DNA of 64,000 bases from Candidatus Latescibacterota bacterium (GTDB lineage: Bacteria; Latescibacterota; UBA2968; UBA8231), in assembly GCA_022826515.1 (NCBI GenBank), contig JAJDUT010000078.1:84501-148500 (forward strand), written 5' to 3'. Of this stretch, positions 43,293 to 51,733 are shown piece by piece. A program made the position numbers and the translations under genes. The notes under the pieces are model-generated. The model saw nothing but the letters and a program-made list of their open reading frames with translations, was not told where the DNA came from and did no database searches. Positions within the stretch are counted from its first letter, which is position 1. Each line of letters starts with the position of its first letter.

Positions 43293-44612
43293 ATGGAGGC
43301 AGTGGCGGTGCGGCCCGAAATCGCGGGGACGCTGGCGGCAGTGGACCCGGAAGTCGAGGTCATCATTTGCGCTGAAAACAGGCGTCAGCACAACAAAATT
43401 CGCCTGATCCCATCTGAAAATTACGCCAGTCAAGCCGTACTCGAAGCCAGCGGCTCGATCCTGACGAATAAGTATTCCGAAGGATATGCCGGGGCGCGCT
43501 ACTACGAGGGCCAGCGGGAAATCGACAAGATCGAGCGGCTGTGCGTCGAGCGCGCCAAGGGGGTTTTTGGTGCCGAGCACGTCAATGTGCAGCCCTATTC
43601 GGGCTCGCCGGCCAATCAGGCTGTGTACGTCGGCCTGTGTGCGCCGGGCGATACGGTCATGGGCTTGGCGCTGGCGCACGGAGGCCATCTGACGCACGGC
43701 GACCGAGTCAGCATTTCGGGAATGCACTACAAGTCCGTGCAATACGGGGTGTGTCGAGACTCGGGCGAAATCGACTTCGGCCAAGTCGAAGCACTGGCCA
43801 AAAAGCACCGGCCCAAGCTGCTCTTCTGCGGGGGCACGGCCTATCCGCGCGTCGTTGACTTTGTGCGCTTTGCCGAGATCGGGCATTCGGTGGGGGCCAT
43901 CGTGGTTGCCGACATCGCGCATATTGCCGGGTTAGTGGCCGCCGGGGTGCATCCCAGTCCTGTGCCGTACGTAGATGTGGTAACTACGACTACGCACAAG
44001 TCGCTGCGGGGGCCGCGCGGCGGGATGATCTTGTGCAGGGCGCAGTACGCCGAAGCTCTCGATAAGGCGGTGTTCCCAGGCTTGCAGGGCGGGCCGCACA
44101 ACAGTACCACGGCGGCGATTGCCGTGGCGCTCAAGGAGGCAATGAGCGAGGAGTTCAAGCAGTATGCCCAGCAGATTGTCGCCAACGCTCAGACTTTGGC
44201 TACCGCTCTATCGGCGCGCGGTTTTGCCCTCAGCTCGGGCGGCACCGACAACCACCTGATCCTCATGGACGTGACCAACAAGGGCATTACTGGTTATGTG
44301 ATGGCCAAGGCGCTGGACGCAGCGGGCATCGTCTGCAATTTTAATCGCGTGCCCTTTGATCCGCGGCCGGCGCGCAAGCCCAGCGGTATCCGCATCGGTA
44401 CGCCGGCGATTACCAGCCGGGGATTTGGTGCCGAGGAGATGCAGCAGTTGGCCGAGTGGATGGACCGAGTGGCTCAGATCCGGGCCAACAAAGCGCTGGA
44501 ACTCGACGACCGGAAAGCGGAGTACGCCGAGATCGCGGCTGAGGTGCGGGCACTCTGCGCTCGCTTTCCGGCACCTGGCTTACTCTACGACGGCGGGGGG
44601 AAGCCGCTCTAA
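43293..44612 (+). CDS. glyA: Serine hydroxymethyltransferase
   Basis: 439 residues, starting at ATG 43293 with GGGGAGGA upstream. PLP enzyme converting serine and tetrahydrofolate to glycine and 5,10-methylene-THF. Family marks: IRLIPSENYASQAVLEASGS, LTNKYSEGYAGARYYEG, the PLP lysine in TTTHKSLRGPRGGM and FPGLQGGPHN. The longer frame (from 42933) is the antisense of xylB and is not supported. It is followed 3 bp later by a SelA-like gene, so the two are probably co-transcribed. Confidence 0.95.
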   Translation: MEAVAVRPEIAGTLAAVDPEVEVIICAENRRQHNKIRLIPSENYASQAVLEASGSILTNKYSEGYAGARYYEGQREIDKIERLCVERAKGVFGAEHVNVQPYSGSPANQAVYVGLCAPGDTVMGLALAHGGHLTHGDRVSISGMHYKSVQYGVCRDSGEIDFGQVEALAKKHRPKLLFCGGTAYPRVVDFVRFAEIGHSVGAIVVADIAHIAGLVAAGVHPSPVPYVDVVTTTTHKSLRGPRGGMILCRAQYAEALDKAVFPGLQGGPHNSTTAAIAVALKEAMSEEFKQYAQQIVANAQTLATALSARGFALSSGGTDNHLILMDVTNKGITGYVMAKALDAAGIVCNFNRVPFDPRPARKPSGIRIGTPAITSRGFGAEEMQQLAEWMDRVAQIRANKALELDDRKAEYAEIAAEVRALCARFPAPGLLYDGGGKPL

Positions 44613-44615
44613 AGT

Positions 44616-45815
44616 ATGGACATATATCGAGAATTAGGCATTGATCCCATTATCAACGCCGTAGGACCGGCGACGCGATTGAGTGGGTCGATTCTGCATC
44701 CGGAGGTGGCCGAGGCCATGCGGCAGGCTTCGGAGTGCTGCGTGGATATCGCGCTGTTGCAGGCGCGGGCCGGGGAAGTGATCGCCGAGATCACTGGTGC
44801 AGAGGCCGGGTACGTGACGAGCGGGGCGGCGGCGGGCTTGTTGCTGGGGACGGCCGCTTGTGTGACCGGATTGGATCCGGGGAAGATGAACCGCTTGCCA
44901 GATACGTCCGGGATGAAGAACGAAGTGATTATGGCGCGTAGCCACCGGAACTTCTACGACCACGCGGTGCGCTCGGTGGGGATTGAGTTGGTGGAAGTGG
45001 GGATTGCCGACCGCTTTTCCGGGGCGGGAATACGCGATGCGGAAGGGTGGGAGATTGAGGCGGCGATCAGCGAGCGGACGGCGGCGATTGTGTACGTGGC
45101 GTACGCGCACACGCAGCCGTCGCTGGAAGAGGTGGTGGCCGCAGCGCGCAAGGGCGGCGTGCCGGTGATTGTGGATGCGGCTGGGCAGTTGCCGCCGGCG
45201 AGCAACTTGCAGCGCTTCATTGCCGCTGGGGCCGATTTGGTCGCCTTTAGCGGTGGCAAGGCCATTGGTGGGCCGCAGGCTTCGGGGATTTTGTGTGGGC
45301 GGCGGGATTTGATCGCCGCGGCGGCGCTGCAACATCAGGACCTCGACGTGATGCCCGAGCTGTGGGAGCCGCCGGCGAGTTTGATCGACAAGTCGCAGCT
45401 ACCCGGTGCCCCGCAGCATGGCATTGGGCGGCCCTGCAAGGTCGGTAAGGAGGAAATCGCGGGATTGGTGAAGGCGTTGCGCCTTTTTGTGGCGGAGGAT
45501 CCGGCGGAGCGGCGGCAGCGCTGGTATGCGCTGATGGAGGAACTGGTCGCTGCGTGTGGAGTGCTGAAAAACGCCGAGATCGCGGTGGTAGCCGACCGCA
45601 AGCGCTCTGAGATTCCGACGGCGCGGCTGGTGCTCGATGAAGAAGCCGCGGGTATGACGGCGCTGGAACTGGTCAAGGCGCTACAGGAAGGGCGACCGCA
45701 GATCGCCGCTAACCCGACCGATGTGTACGAGGGGGCGGTGATTTTTGGGCCGATGTGCCTCAAGGAAGGCGAGACGGAGCAGATTGGGCGACGACTCAGG
45801 GAGTTGCTCGGCTGA
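44616..45815 (+). CDS. SelA-like PLP-dependent enzyme
   Basis: 399 residues, fold-type I PLP enzyme related to L-seryl-tRNA(Sec) selenium transferase and to D-glucosaminate-6-phosphate ammonia-lyase. Segments: ELGIDPIINAVGPATRLSGS, GYVTSGAAAGLLLG, VPVIVDAAGQLPP and the PLP lysine in AFSGGKAIGGPQASGIL. No selenocysteine machinery is seen here, and SelA proper is longer with an N-terminal extension, so a metabolic lyase or aldolase role on an amino sugar or serine-like substrate is more likely. A hairpin follows at 45850. Confidence 0.85.
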   Translation: MDIYRELGIDPIINAVGPATRLSGSILHPEVAEAMRQASECCVDIALLQARAGEVIAEITGAEAGYVTSGAAAGLLLGTAACVTGLDPGKMNRLPDTSGMKNEVIMARSHRNFYDHAVRSVGIELVEVGIADRFSGAGIRDAEGWEIEAAISERTAAIVYVAYAHTQPSLEEVVAAARKGGVPVIVDAAGQLPPASNLQRFIAAGADLVAFSGGKAIGGPQASGILCGRRDLIAAAALQHQDLDVMPELWEPPASLIDKSQLPGAPQHGIGRPCKVGKEEIAGLVKALRLFVAEDPAERRQRWYALMEELVAACGVLKNAEIAVVADRKRSEIPTARLVLDEEAAGMTALELVKALQEGRPQIAANPTDVYEGAVIFGPMCLKEGETEQIGRRLRELLG

Positions 45816-45849
45816 AGCTGTATTTCGAGCGCGATCTAAAGTAATGAAA

Positions 45850-45884
45850 CAAGCCCCGCCGGGACCTTTGCTCGGCGGGGCTTG
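45850..45884. terminator. Strong hairpin between convergent genes
   Basis: CAAGCCCCGCCG (45850-45861) and CGGCGGGGCTTG (45873-45884) pair perfectly, 12 bp, with an 11-nt loop. On the minus strand it is followed by TTTCATT; on the plus strand only by TCGG. It therefore fits best as a terminator for the minus-strand gene at 46015 but may stop both. Confidence 0.6.
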
Positions 45885-46014
45885 TCGGTAAAGAGGACGA
45901 CGCGGATTTTCTTCGGCTCAGCATCAGAGCCGGGAACGAATCGTCCGACGATGGGCACAAAATGTTGCGGGCGACGCAGCCTGACTGCCAGCCAACCACC
46001 CCATCTGTGCTGCC

Positions 46015-47847
46015 TTACTCACAGCTTCCGAGGAGTTCCATCACGTAAATGTCAAGATTGTCGTCATTGCCGGTGCGCCGAGACACAAAGGCTATTTTTT
46101 GTCCGTCGGGCGACCAAGCGGGAGAATGGTCGTAATCGCTGTTGTAGGTTAGTCGCTGTAGGTTAGATCCATCGGCGTCCATTAAGTAAATGTACCTATC
46201 GGCCCGATCGTCGCTGCCGCGGTTAGACACAAAGGCGATCTGCGTTCCGTCGGGCGACCAAGCGGGATAACCCTCGTAATTATAGGTGTAGGCTAAGGAG
46301 CGCAGGTTAGACCCGTCGGCGTCCATCACATAAATGTCCGAATCGCCGTCACGATTAGACTGAAAGGCTATTTTTTGTCCATCGGGCGACCAAGTGGGAT
46401 TGCCGTCGTAAGCGTCGTTGTTGGTCAGTCTGCGCAGATATTCGTCTTCGCCATCGGCGTCCATCACATAAATGTCCCAATCGTCGCTGCCGCGGTTAGA
46501 CATAAAGGCGATCTGCGTTCCGTCGGGCGACCAAGTGGGACGAATGTCGAAAGCGTCGTTGTTGGTCAGCCGGCGCAGGTTAGACCCGCCAGCGTCCATC
46601 ACATAAATGTCCAAATTGCCGGCACGATAAGACGTAAAGGCGATCTGCGTTCCGTCGGGCGACCAAGCGGGATACAGGCCGTCATCATCCCTGAAGATGC
46701 TCGACCGGCTCACCCAAGAGCCGTCCGATGACACTAGGTAAACACCCAGATCGTCGTCGATCTCACCATCGAAATAGATATATAATCCGCTGGGCGACCA
46801 AACGTTTGAACCGATAGAAGCTCCAGCATCGTTGGTCAGCCGACGGATCGGCCCAGCCACCCAGTTCACTCGCGTTGCCGCTTGCCCGATCCCCGTCGGC
46901 AGGGATGCATCTAATGGATTCGTGACATACGTCATAATCGCTAGTAAGTCGGTCAAATTGACTTGCCCATCGTCGGTAACGTCGCCCAAGCCGATATTGC
47001 CATTGTTCGGAGCCGTAATAGACGGATCTATATTGAACACCACCACCAGCAGCGCGTCGGCCAAGTCAACCTGCCCGTCGTTGTTCACATCACCCAAAAT
47101 ACCACAGGTCAACGCCTTGCCCCTCGGCAGTTTCTCCACCGATTCAACCACGAACTCCACCGGAGCCATCCCCGCCCGCACCTCAAAGGCCGCATCCACG
47201 TAGGGGACCACGCCCGCGCCCGAAACGACGAGGCCATAGGTCCGCTCCGCCGGTTCGGAGGTCGCATCAACCGTCGATCCGAGAGTCTCGCCGACCGATA
47301 CCGGAAGACCAGTTCCCGCCGTCCCCGCCTGCCCGTCAACGAGCACCATCCGCCGCGTCAACTCCACCCCCGCGCTGTGCAGCCGGTAGATATACACGCC
47401 TGCCGCCACGGCCTGACCCGCTGCATCGGTTGCATCCCATACCGTCGTGTGAATACCGGCTGGTCGCTCCCCATCCACCAGCGTCGCAAGATGCTGGCCC
47501 AACACGTTGAATACCTCCAGCCGCACATGTGCTGCCGTGGGCAACTGATACGGAATGACGGTGGAAGGATTGAACGGATTGGGATAATTCTGTCCCAGCG
47601 CAAACCCCTGTGGCAGGGCTTGGCCGTCCAACGACGCCAGTGGCAGCGCGAAATGCCCGTCCGCATCGGTCGTCGCCTGTGCCACCGGGCCGCGCTGTAG
47701 ATTCGTCAAATCGAAAACCATCACCTGCGCGGCTACCGCCGCTTCACCGGAAGCAAGGCGAACCCGCCCCTCCACCAGCGGCTCGGTGCCCCCATAGGTC
47801 GCCAACACCAGCGCGGCAAACGCGAAGATGGATGCTTTTTTCATCAT
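46015..47847 (-). CDS. Exported protein: NYPNPFNPST domain, dockerin-like pair and PD40 propeller
   Basis: 610 residues. Signal peptide MMKKASIFAFAALVLATYGG. Residues about 22-80 look like a carboxypeptidase-regulatory-type fold. Residues 84-172 (GFALGQNYPNPFNPST, VFNVLGQHLATL, GVYIYRL) are a FlgD-like domain of the kind that is C-terminal in T9SS cargo but here is internal. A dockerin-like pair follows (LGDVNNDGQVDLADALL, LGDVTDDGQVNLTDLLAI), then about six PD40 repeats (SPDGTQIAF, DIYVMDADGSNLR). It is likely a cell-surface or secreted binding protein. AAGGAG precedes the ATG. Confidence 0.82.
   Translation of the reverse strand: MMKKASIFAFAALVLATYGGTEPLVEGRVRLASGEAAVAAQVMVFDLTNLQRGPVAQATTDADGHFALPLASLDGQALPQGFALGQNYPNPFNPSTVIPYQLPTAAHVRLEVFNVLGQHLATLVDGERPAGIHTTVWDATDAAGQAVAAGVYIYRLHSAGVELTRRMVLVDGQAGTAGTGLPVSVGETLGSTVDATSEPAERTYGLVVSGAGVVPYVDAAFEVRAGMAPVEFVVESVEKLPRGKALTCGILGDVNNDGQVDLADALLVVVFNIDPSITAPNNGNIGLGDVTDDGQVNLTDLLAIMTYVTNPLDASLPTGIGQAATRVNWVAGPIRRLTNDAGASIGSNVWSPSGLYIYFDGEIDDDLGVYLVSSDGSWVSRSSIFRDDDGLYPAWSPDGTQIAFTSYRAGNLDIYVMDAGGSNLRRLTNNDAFDIRPTWSPDGTQIAFMSNRGSDDWDIYVMDADGEDEYLRRLTNNDAYDGNPTWSPDGQKIAFQSNRDGDSDIYVMDADGSNLRSLAYTYNYEGYPAWSPDGTQIAFVSNRGSDDRADRYIYLMDADGSNLQRLTYNSDYDHSPAWSPDGQKIAFVSRRTGNDDNLDIYVMELLGSCE
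46040..46800 (-). repeat. PD40 coding repeats
   Basis: Roughly 126-bp units with near-identical blocks (for example the GCGATCTGCGTTCCGTCGG block at several positions) encode the beta-propeller blades of the protein at 46015. Their similarity at DNA level points to recent duplication or gene conversion. Confidence 0.75.
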
Positions 47848-47936
47848 TAAGACTCCTTGAGATGTAGGGAAAAGTTGAACCGTAACCGCCTTATTTTACG
47901 GCGATTTTAGACTGCGAACAAAAAGTAGATTTTTTG

Positions 47937-47966
47937 TTGACGCCGTTCTACCTCGTCCTGTATGTT
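47937..47966 (+). promoter_or_regulatory. Promoter-like pair before the small tail-anchored gene
   Basis: TTGACG (47937-47942), 18-bp spacer, TATGTT (47961-47966) with TG directly before it. AAAGGAGAG follows near 47989, about 12 nt before the ATG at 48011. Confidence 0.45.
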
Positions 47967-48010
47967 CACAGTACACCCCAAACCCGAACGAAAGGAGAGC
48001 AACGACGATT

Positions 48011-48286
48011 ATGACTACTGTGCCCCCAACTATTGAGGAACGTCTAGCAAGGCTTGAAGGCGTGTACGATCATCTTGCTTCCAAAGCAGACCTTGCCGAA
48101 CTAAGAGCGGTCTTAAAGGACGATATTGCTCGGGTTGAGACGGATCTTAAAGCCGATATTGCGCGCGTCGAGAGTGATCTTAGAGCCGATATTGCCGAAC
48201 TCAAGGGTAGTGTCAAAATTCTGCTTATCGCGATGACTTCCGGTCTAGCTCTGCTCAATATCGTTTTGCGATTCTGGCCTTCGTAA
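48011..48286 (+). CDS. Small coiled-coil protein with C-terminal membrane anchor (second member)
   Basis: 91 residues. IEERLARLEGVYDHLASK is followed by an 11-residue repeated helix (DDIARVETDLK, ADIARVESDLR, ADIAELKGSV), then one hydrophobic helix (ILLIAMTSGLALLNIVL) and RFWPS. The design and the RLxRLEG motif match the protein at 2171. The 33-bp periodic DNA explains the long antisense frame. It may form a membrane-tethered trimeric or tetrameric coiled coil; function unknown. Confidence 0.75.
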   Translation: MTTVPPTIEERLARLEGVYDHLASKADLAELRAVLKDDIARVETDLKADIARVESDLRADIAELKGSVKILLIAMTSGLALLNIVLRFWPS

Positions 48287-48294
48287 ACCCATGC

Positions 48295-49281
48295 CTAAAA
48301 CTGCGCCCCCCAATAGGCGGCACCCAGCAGCGCGGTCTTGTCGTTGAGCACGACGTGGACGGGAATCGCCGCGAGAGGCTCGCCCATGCGGCCTTTGTCC
48401 ATAAAGCCCTCCATAAAGCGGCCGTCGCGCAGCTTGGCGAGGATCTTGGGCGCAATGCCGCCGCCGACGAAAACCCCCCCCGAAGACATCAGCTTGAGCG
48501 CTAAATTCCCTGCTTCGCGGCCGTAGAGGAGCGCGAAGAGGTCGAGGGCCGTTACAGCTAGCGCGGAGTGGCTTTCGAGGCCGGCGCGAGCGATGGCGTC
48601 GGCGCGGTCGGGCTGTTCTGCCTCGGGGGCCAGAGAGGCGTCGGCGCGGTCGGGATGCCGTTCGCACAGAAAGTCGTAGATCGCGGCCAAGCCTTGGCCC
48701 GTGACCACCCGTTCCCAGCTAACGTGGCCGTAGCGCTCGTTGAGGAAACGCCAAAGCTCGATTTCGAGTGCGGAACTTGGCCCAAAGGTCGCGTGTCCTC
48801 CCTCAGAGGCGATTGCTGCGTAGCGGCCCTCGACCCAGCACAAGCCTCCCTCACCCAGCCCGGTGCCGGCGGCGATGACGGCGATGTTGCCCTTTGGGTC
48901 ACGCCGACCTTCGTTGAGCGGACACAGGTCGTCCGACTCCAACACCAAGGTGCCGTAGGAAGTCGCTTGCAGGTCGTTGAGCAGGTGAACGTCAGTGCCG
49001 TTGAGTACCGCCGAAATTTCGCTAGGGTCGATGAGCCAAGGCAGATTGACGGCGCGGACGGGAAGCTGATGGACGGGACCGGGGACGCCTAAGACCGTGC
49101 GGCTGGGGGTGATCTGCATCTCGTCGGCGAAGGCTTTGAGCAGTGCACCGGCGCTGGGGTAGGACGCAGTTTGGTAGCGCTGCTCGACGAGCGGGTCAAA
49201 GCCTTGAGCGGCTGGGTCGAAAGCGGCGAGGTACGTTTTGGTGCCGCCGACATCACCGGCGATGATCACAGGGGTGCCCAC
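48295..49281 (-). CDS. glk: Glucokinase
   Basis: 328 residues; I chose the GTG at 49281, preceded by GGAG, because the longer frame is unlike the family. ATP-dependent phosphorylation of glucose to glucose-6-phosphate. Marks of the bacterial Glk (PF02685-like) family: VIIAGDVGGTKTYLAAFD (phosphate loop), VHLLNDLQATSYG, VIAAGTGLGEGGLCWVEG and ASEGGHATFGP with the EGGH metal/substrate segment. It is convergent with the small tail-anchored gene (9 bp apart). Confidence 0.9.
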   Translation of the reverse strand: MGTPVIIAGDVGGTKTYLAAFDPAAQGFDPLVEQRYQTASYPSAGALLKAFADEMQITPSRTVLGVPGPVHQLPVRAVNLPWLIDPSEISAVLNGTDVHLLNDLQATSYGTLVLESDDLCPLNEGRRDPKGNIAVIAAGTGLGEGGLCWVEGRYAAIASEGGHATFGPSSALEIELWRFLNERYGHVSWERVVTGQGLAAIYDFLCERHPDRADASLAPEAEQPDRADAIARAGLESHSALAVTALDLFALLYGREAGNLALKLMSSGGVFVGGGIAPKILAKLRDGRFMEGFMDKGRMGEPLAAIPVHVVLNDKTALLGAAYWGAQF

Positions 49282-49497
49282 TTTCTCCAAGCCTCTCCGA
49301 GCAGTTCGTTGGCTTCCTCGGGGTCGAAAAAATAAAAAAGGCCACAGCGTCCGCCATGGCCTCCCACACCGCCTCGTGTGAGTTTTGCAAATATACAAGC
49401 ACAGGCGAAAATCAACAAGTCGATTGTGCCGCTCAAGGCGTTGTGCGCAGCCGTCTTGCTGTTGATATTAGCGCGGCCAACTTTGATGCGAGGAAAT

Positions 49498-50442
49498 ATG
49501 AGCCGGTATTTGGTTACGGGTGGAGCGGGATTTATTGGTTCTCATCTGTGTCAGCGCTTGTGTGAAGAAGGACACACAGTACGAGTTCTCGACGACTTGA
49601 GCACGGGGCGGCGCGAAAACTTGGCCGACATCTTGGGCGAGATAGAGTTCGTCGAGGGCGATATCCGCGACGCGGCCTTGCTCGCCGAGGTGATGCAGCA
49701 GGTCGATTGCGTTCTGCACCACGCAGCCATCGTGTCGGTGCCCGCTTCGGTCGAGCAGCCCCTCGTCGATCAGGAAGTCAACGCCGTGGGAACGCTGCGG
49801 CTGTTGGAAGCGGCGCGGCAGGCCGGGGTGCGCCGAGTGGTTTTTCCCAGTTCGGCCGCAGTGTATGGCAACAATCCGCAAATGCCCAAGCGCGAAAATA
49901 TGCTACCCGAACCCGAGTCGCCCTACGCGGTTTCCAAGGTCATGGCCGAGCACTACGCTCGAGTGTACAGCCAGCTCTACGGCTTGGAGGTGGTTGGCTT
50001 GCGCTACTTCAATGTCTTTGGCCCTCGGCAGGTGCCGTCTTCCCCGTACTCGGGCGTCATCTCGATTTTTGTCGCGCGGATGCGGGCGGGCGAGTCGCCA
50101 ACCGTTTGCGGCGACGGCCACCAATCGCGCGATTTTGTCTATGTCGGCGATGTGGTAGAGGCCAATATGAGGGCCAGTACTGAGCCGGGAGTCGCCGGGC
50201 GGATATACAATATCGGCTGCGGCCGCAGCGCGTCGCTGCTGGAATTGATCGCCGCGCTCAACCAGATTTTGGGGACCGAGTTGGAGCCGATGTTCGCACC
50301 GCCTCGGGCGGGTGATATCCGCTTTTCTTCCGCCGATATATCGTGCGCCCGGAACGAGTTGGGTTACGGGCCGAGGGTTGGGCTGGCGGAGGGATTGGAG
50401 CGGACGATTGCGGCGTGGGAAGACTCCAGCGCCGCGAGCTAA
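49498..50442 (+). CDS. NAD-dependent sugar-nucleotide epimerase/dehydratase
   Basis: 314 residues from the ATG at 49498 (GAGGA upstream). Short-chain dehydrogenase fold with TGGAGFIGSH (NAD loop, about 7-16), LHHAAIVSVPASVEQP, the active-site SSAAVYG and YAVSK (about 143-147), and LRYFNVFGPRQVPSSPYSGV. It is closest in pattern to UDP-glucose/UDP-GlcNAc 4-epimerases (GalE/WbpP-like), so it likely makes a precursor for surface polysaccharide. It follows glucokinase divergently. Confidence 0.88.
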   Translation: MSRYLVTGGAGFIGSHLCQRLCEEGHTVRVLDDLSTGRRENLADILGEIEFVEGDIRDAALLAEVMQQVDCVLHHAAIVSVPASVEQPLVDQEVNAVGTLRLLEAARQAGVRRVVFPSSAAVYGNNPQMPKRENMLPEPESPYAVSKVMAEHYARVYSQLYGLEVVGLRYFNVFGPRQVPSSPYSGVISIFVARMRAGESPTVCGDGHQSRDFVYVGDVVEANMRASTEPGVAGRIYNIGCGRSASLLELIAALNQILGTELEPMFAPPRAGDIRFSSADISCARNELGYGPRVGLAEGLERTIAAWEDSSAAS

Positions 50443-50460
50443 TAAAAGGAACCACTCATC

Positions 50461-51636
50461 GTGGCAACCATAGTCGATGGCAAAAAGCGCATCCCCTTTA
50501 TGCGCGGAATGCTGGTGCATTACCTGATTGAGCGCGGCTTTAGTCACGAAGACGCCCGCGCTGTGGCCAATGCGGTGCGCGCGTCTTTGGGCAAAGCAGA
50601 ACTGGTGCGCAAGAAGGAGATGGTGCAGCTCGTACATAGGGCCATTCGCAAGGGGTTCGACACGCACGAGGTCGGCGACCTAATTTTCTGGGAGCGCCAG
50701 CCGACCACCATCATCGTCGAGCGCAAGAGCGGGTCGCGGCCTTTTTCCAAGGAGTTGCTGTCGGATTCCATTCAGGCGTCTGGGCTAGCTCCAGACCAGA
50801 GCTACGAGATTGCACAGACGATTGAGGCTCGCTTGATCGACCAGCGCCGCCAGCGCATCGCGCATTGGGAGTTGGAGGATTTGGCGGCCGAGCTGATCGA
50901 AAAGTCCTTTGACAAGTCCTTTGCCGAGCGCTACCGCTTGTGGCGCGCTTGGGGCGATGTAGATAAACCCCTGATCATCCTCATCGGCGGTGCCAGCGGG
51001 GTCGGCAAGACCTCGTTGGCGATTGCGCTGGCCAATTTACTCGATATTCCCCGGGTGGTAGCTACCGACGATTTGCGCCAAGTCATGCGCTTGACGCTTG
51101 CACAGGAGTTGGTGCCGGCCCTGCACACCTCCTCGTACACTGCTTGGAAGGTTGTTCCAGAAACTGGTCATCTCGACGTGGTCGTCGCCGGGTTTCGCGA
51201 GCAGGCGCGCAGCGTCTGCGTTGGGGTCAAGGCCATCATTAGCCGCTGCATCGAGGAAAACACCAGTGTCATCATCGACGGCGTACACCTAATCAGCGAT
51301 ATGCTGGACTTAGAGGGATACGCTGGCGACGCTTTTATCACACCCATCTGTTTGGAATTGCCTGGTCGCGACGCCTTTGAGGACCGCTTTGCCCAGCGCG
51401 CCAGCGAAGCTCCGTCGCGCTCGGCTCATCGCTATATGAAGTACTTGGAAGAGATCCTTAAAATTCAGGACTATCTCATTGAAACGAGTGCCGCCCACGG
51501 CATTCCGGTGATTACTACTACCTCGGTCGAGGGTCTGACGAGCGAGGTCGCCATGGTGGTCAGCGAGCGACTGCAGGATCAGGAGGAAATCCGCAAGGCC
51601 CTGCGTGCCTCCCGCAAGAAGCGCTCGGCCAATTGA
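50461..51636 (+). CDS. 2-phosphoglycerate-kinase-like protein with N-terminal ATP-cone-like domain
   Basis: 391 residues, GTG start. The N-terminal 90 residues (PFMRGMLVHYLIERGFSHED, VHRAIRKGFDTHEVGD) look like an ATP-cone. The C-terminal kinase has a Walker A loop GGASGVGKTS at about 176 and IDGVHLISDML, as in archaeal 2-phosphoglycerate kinases that start cyclic 2,3-diphosphoglycerate synthesis. I do not see the second enzyme of that pathway, so the product is uncertain. AAAGGAACC precedes the start. It lies 97 bp before bactofilin. Confidence 0.78.
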   Translation: MATIVDGKKRIPFMRGMLVHYLIERGFSHEDARAVANAVRASLGKAELVRKKEMVQLVHRAIRKGFDTHEVGDLIFWERQPTTIIVERKSGSRPFSKELLSDSIQASGLAPDQSYEIAQTIEARLIDQRRQRIAHWELEDLAAELIEKSFDKSFAERYRLWRAWGDVDKPLIILIGGASGVGKTSLAIALANLLDIPRVVATDDLRQVMRLTLAQELVPALHTSSYTAWKVVPETGHLDVVVAGFREQARSVCVGVKAIISRCIEENTSVIIDGVHLISDMLDLEGYAGDAFITPICLELPGRDAFEDRFAQRASEAPSRSAHRYMKYLEEILKIQDYLIETSAAHGIPVITTTSVEGLTSEVAMVVSERLQDQEEIRKALRASRKKRSAN

Positions 51637-51652
51637 TGCGGCGCACCGTTTG

Positions 51653-51681
51653 TTGATTCGCCCAATGCTGTATTGTATATT
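51653..51681 (+). promoter_or_regulatory. Promoter of the bactofilin gene
   Basis: TTGATT (51653-51658), 17-bp spacer, TATATT (51676-51681) with TTG before it. It lies 53 bp upstream of the bactofilin ATG, in the gap after the kinase gene. Confidence 0.6.
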
Positions 51682-51733
51682 CCAAAAATCACGGTTGAGG
51701 AGTCGTGGAAACGCGCAACAGTTAGGTATAGAA

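Noticed and set aside
45796..45999. 67-residue minus-strand frame
   Set aside because: Runs through the terminator hairpin, without ribosome binding site or similarity.
46040..46800. Direct repeats that could suggest CRISPR or mobile DNA
   Set aside because: They encode PD40 propeller blades in frame.
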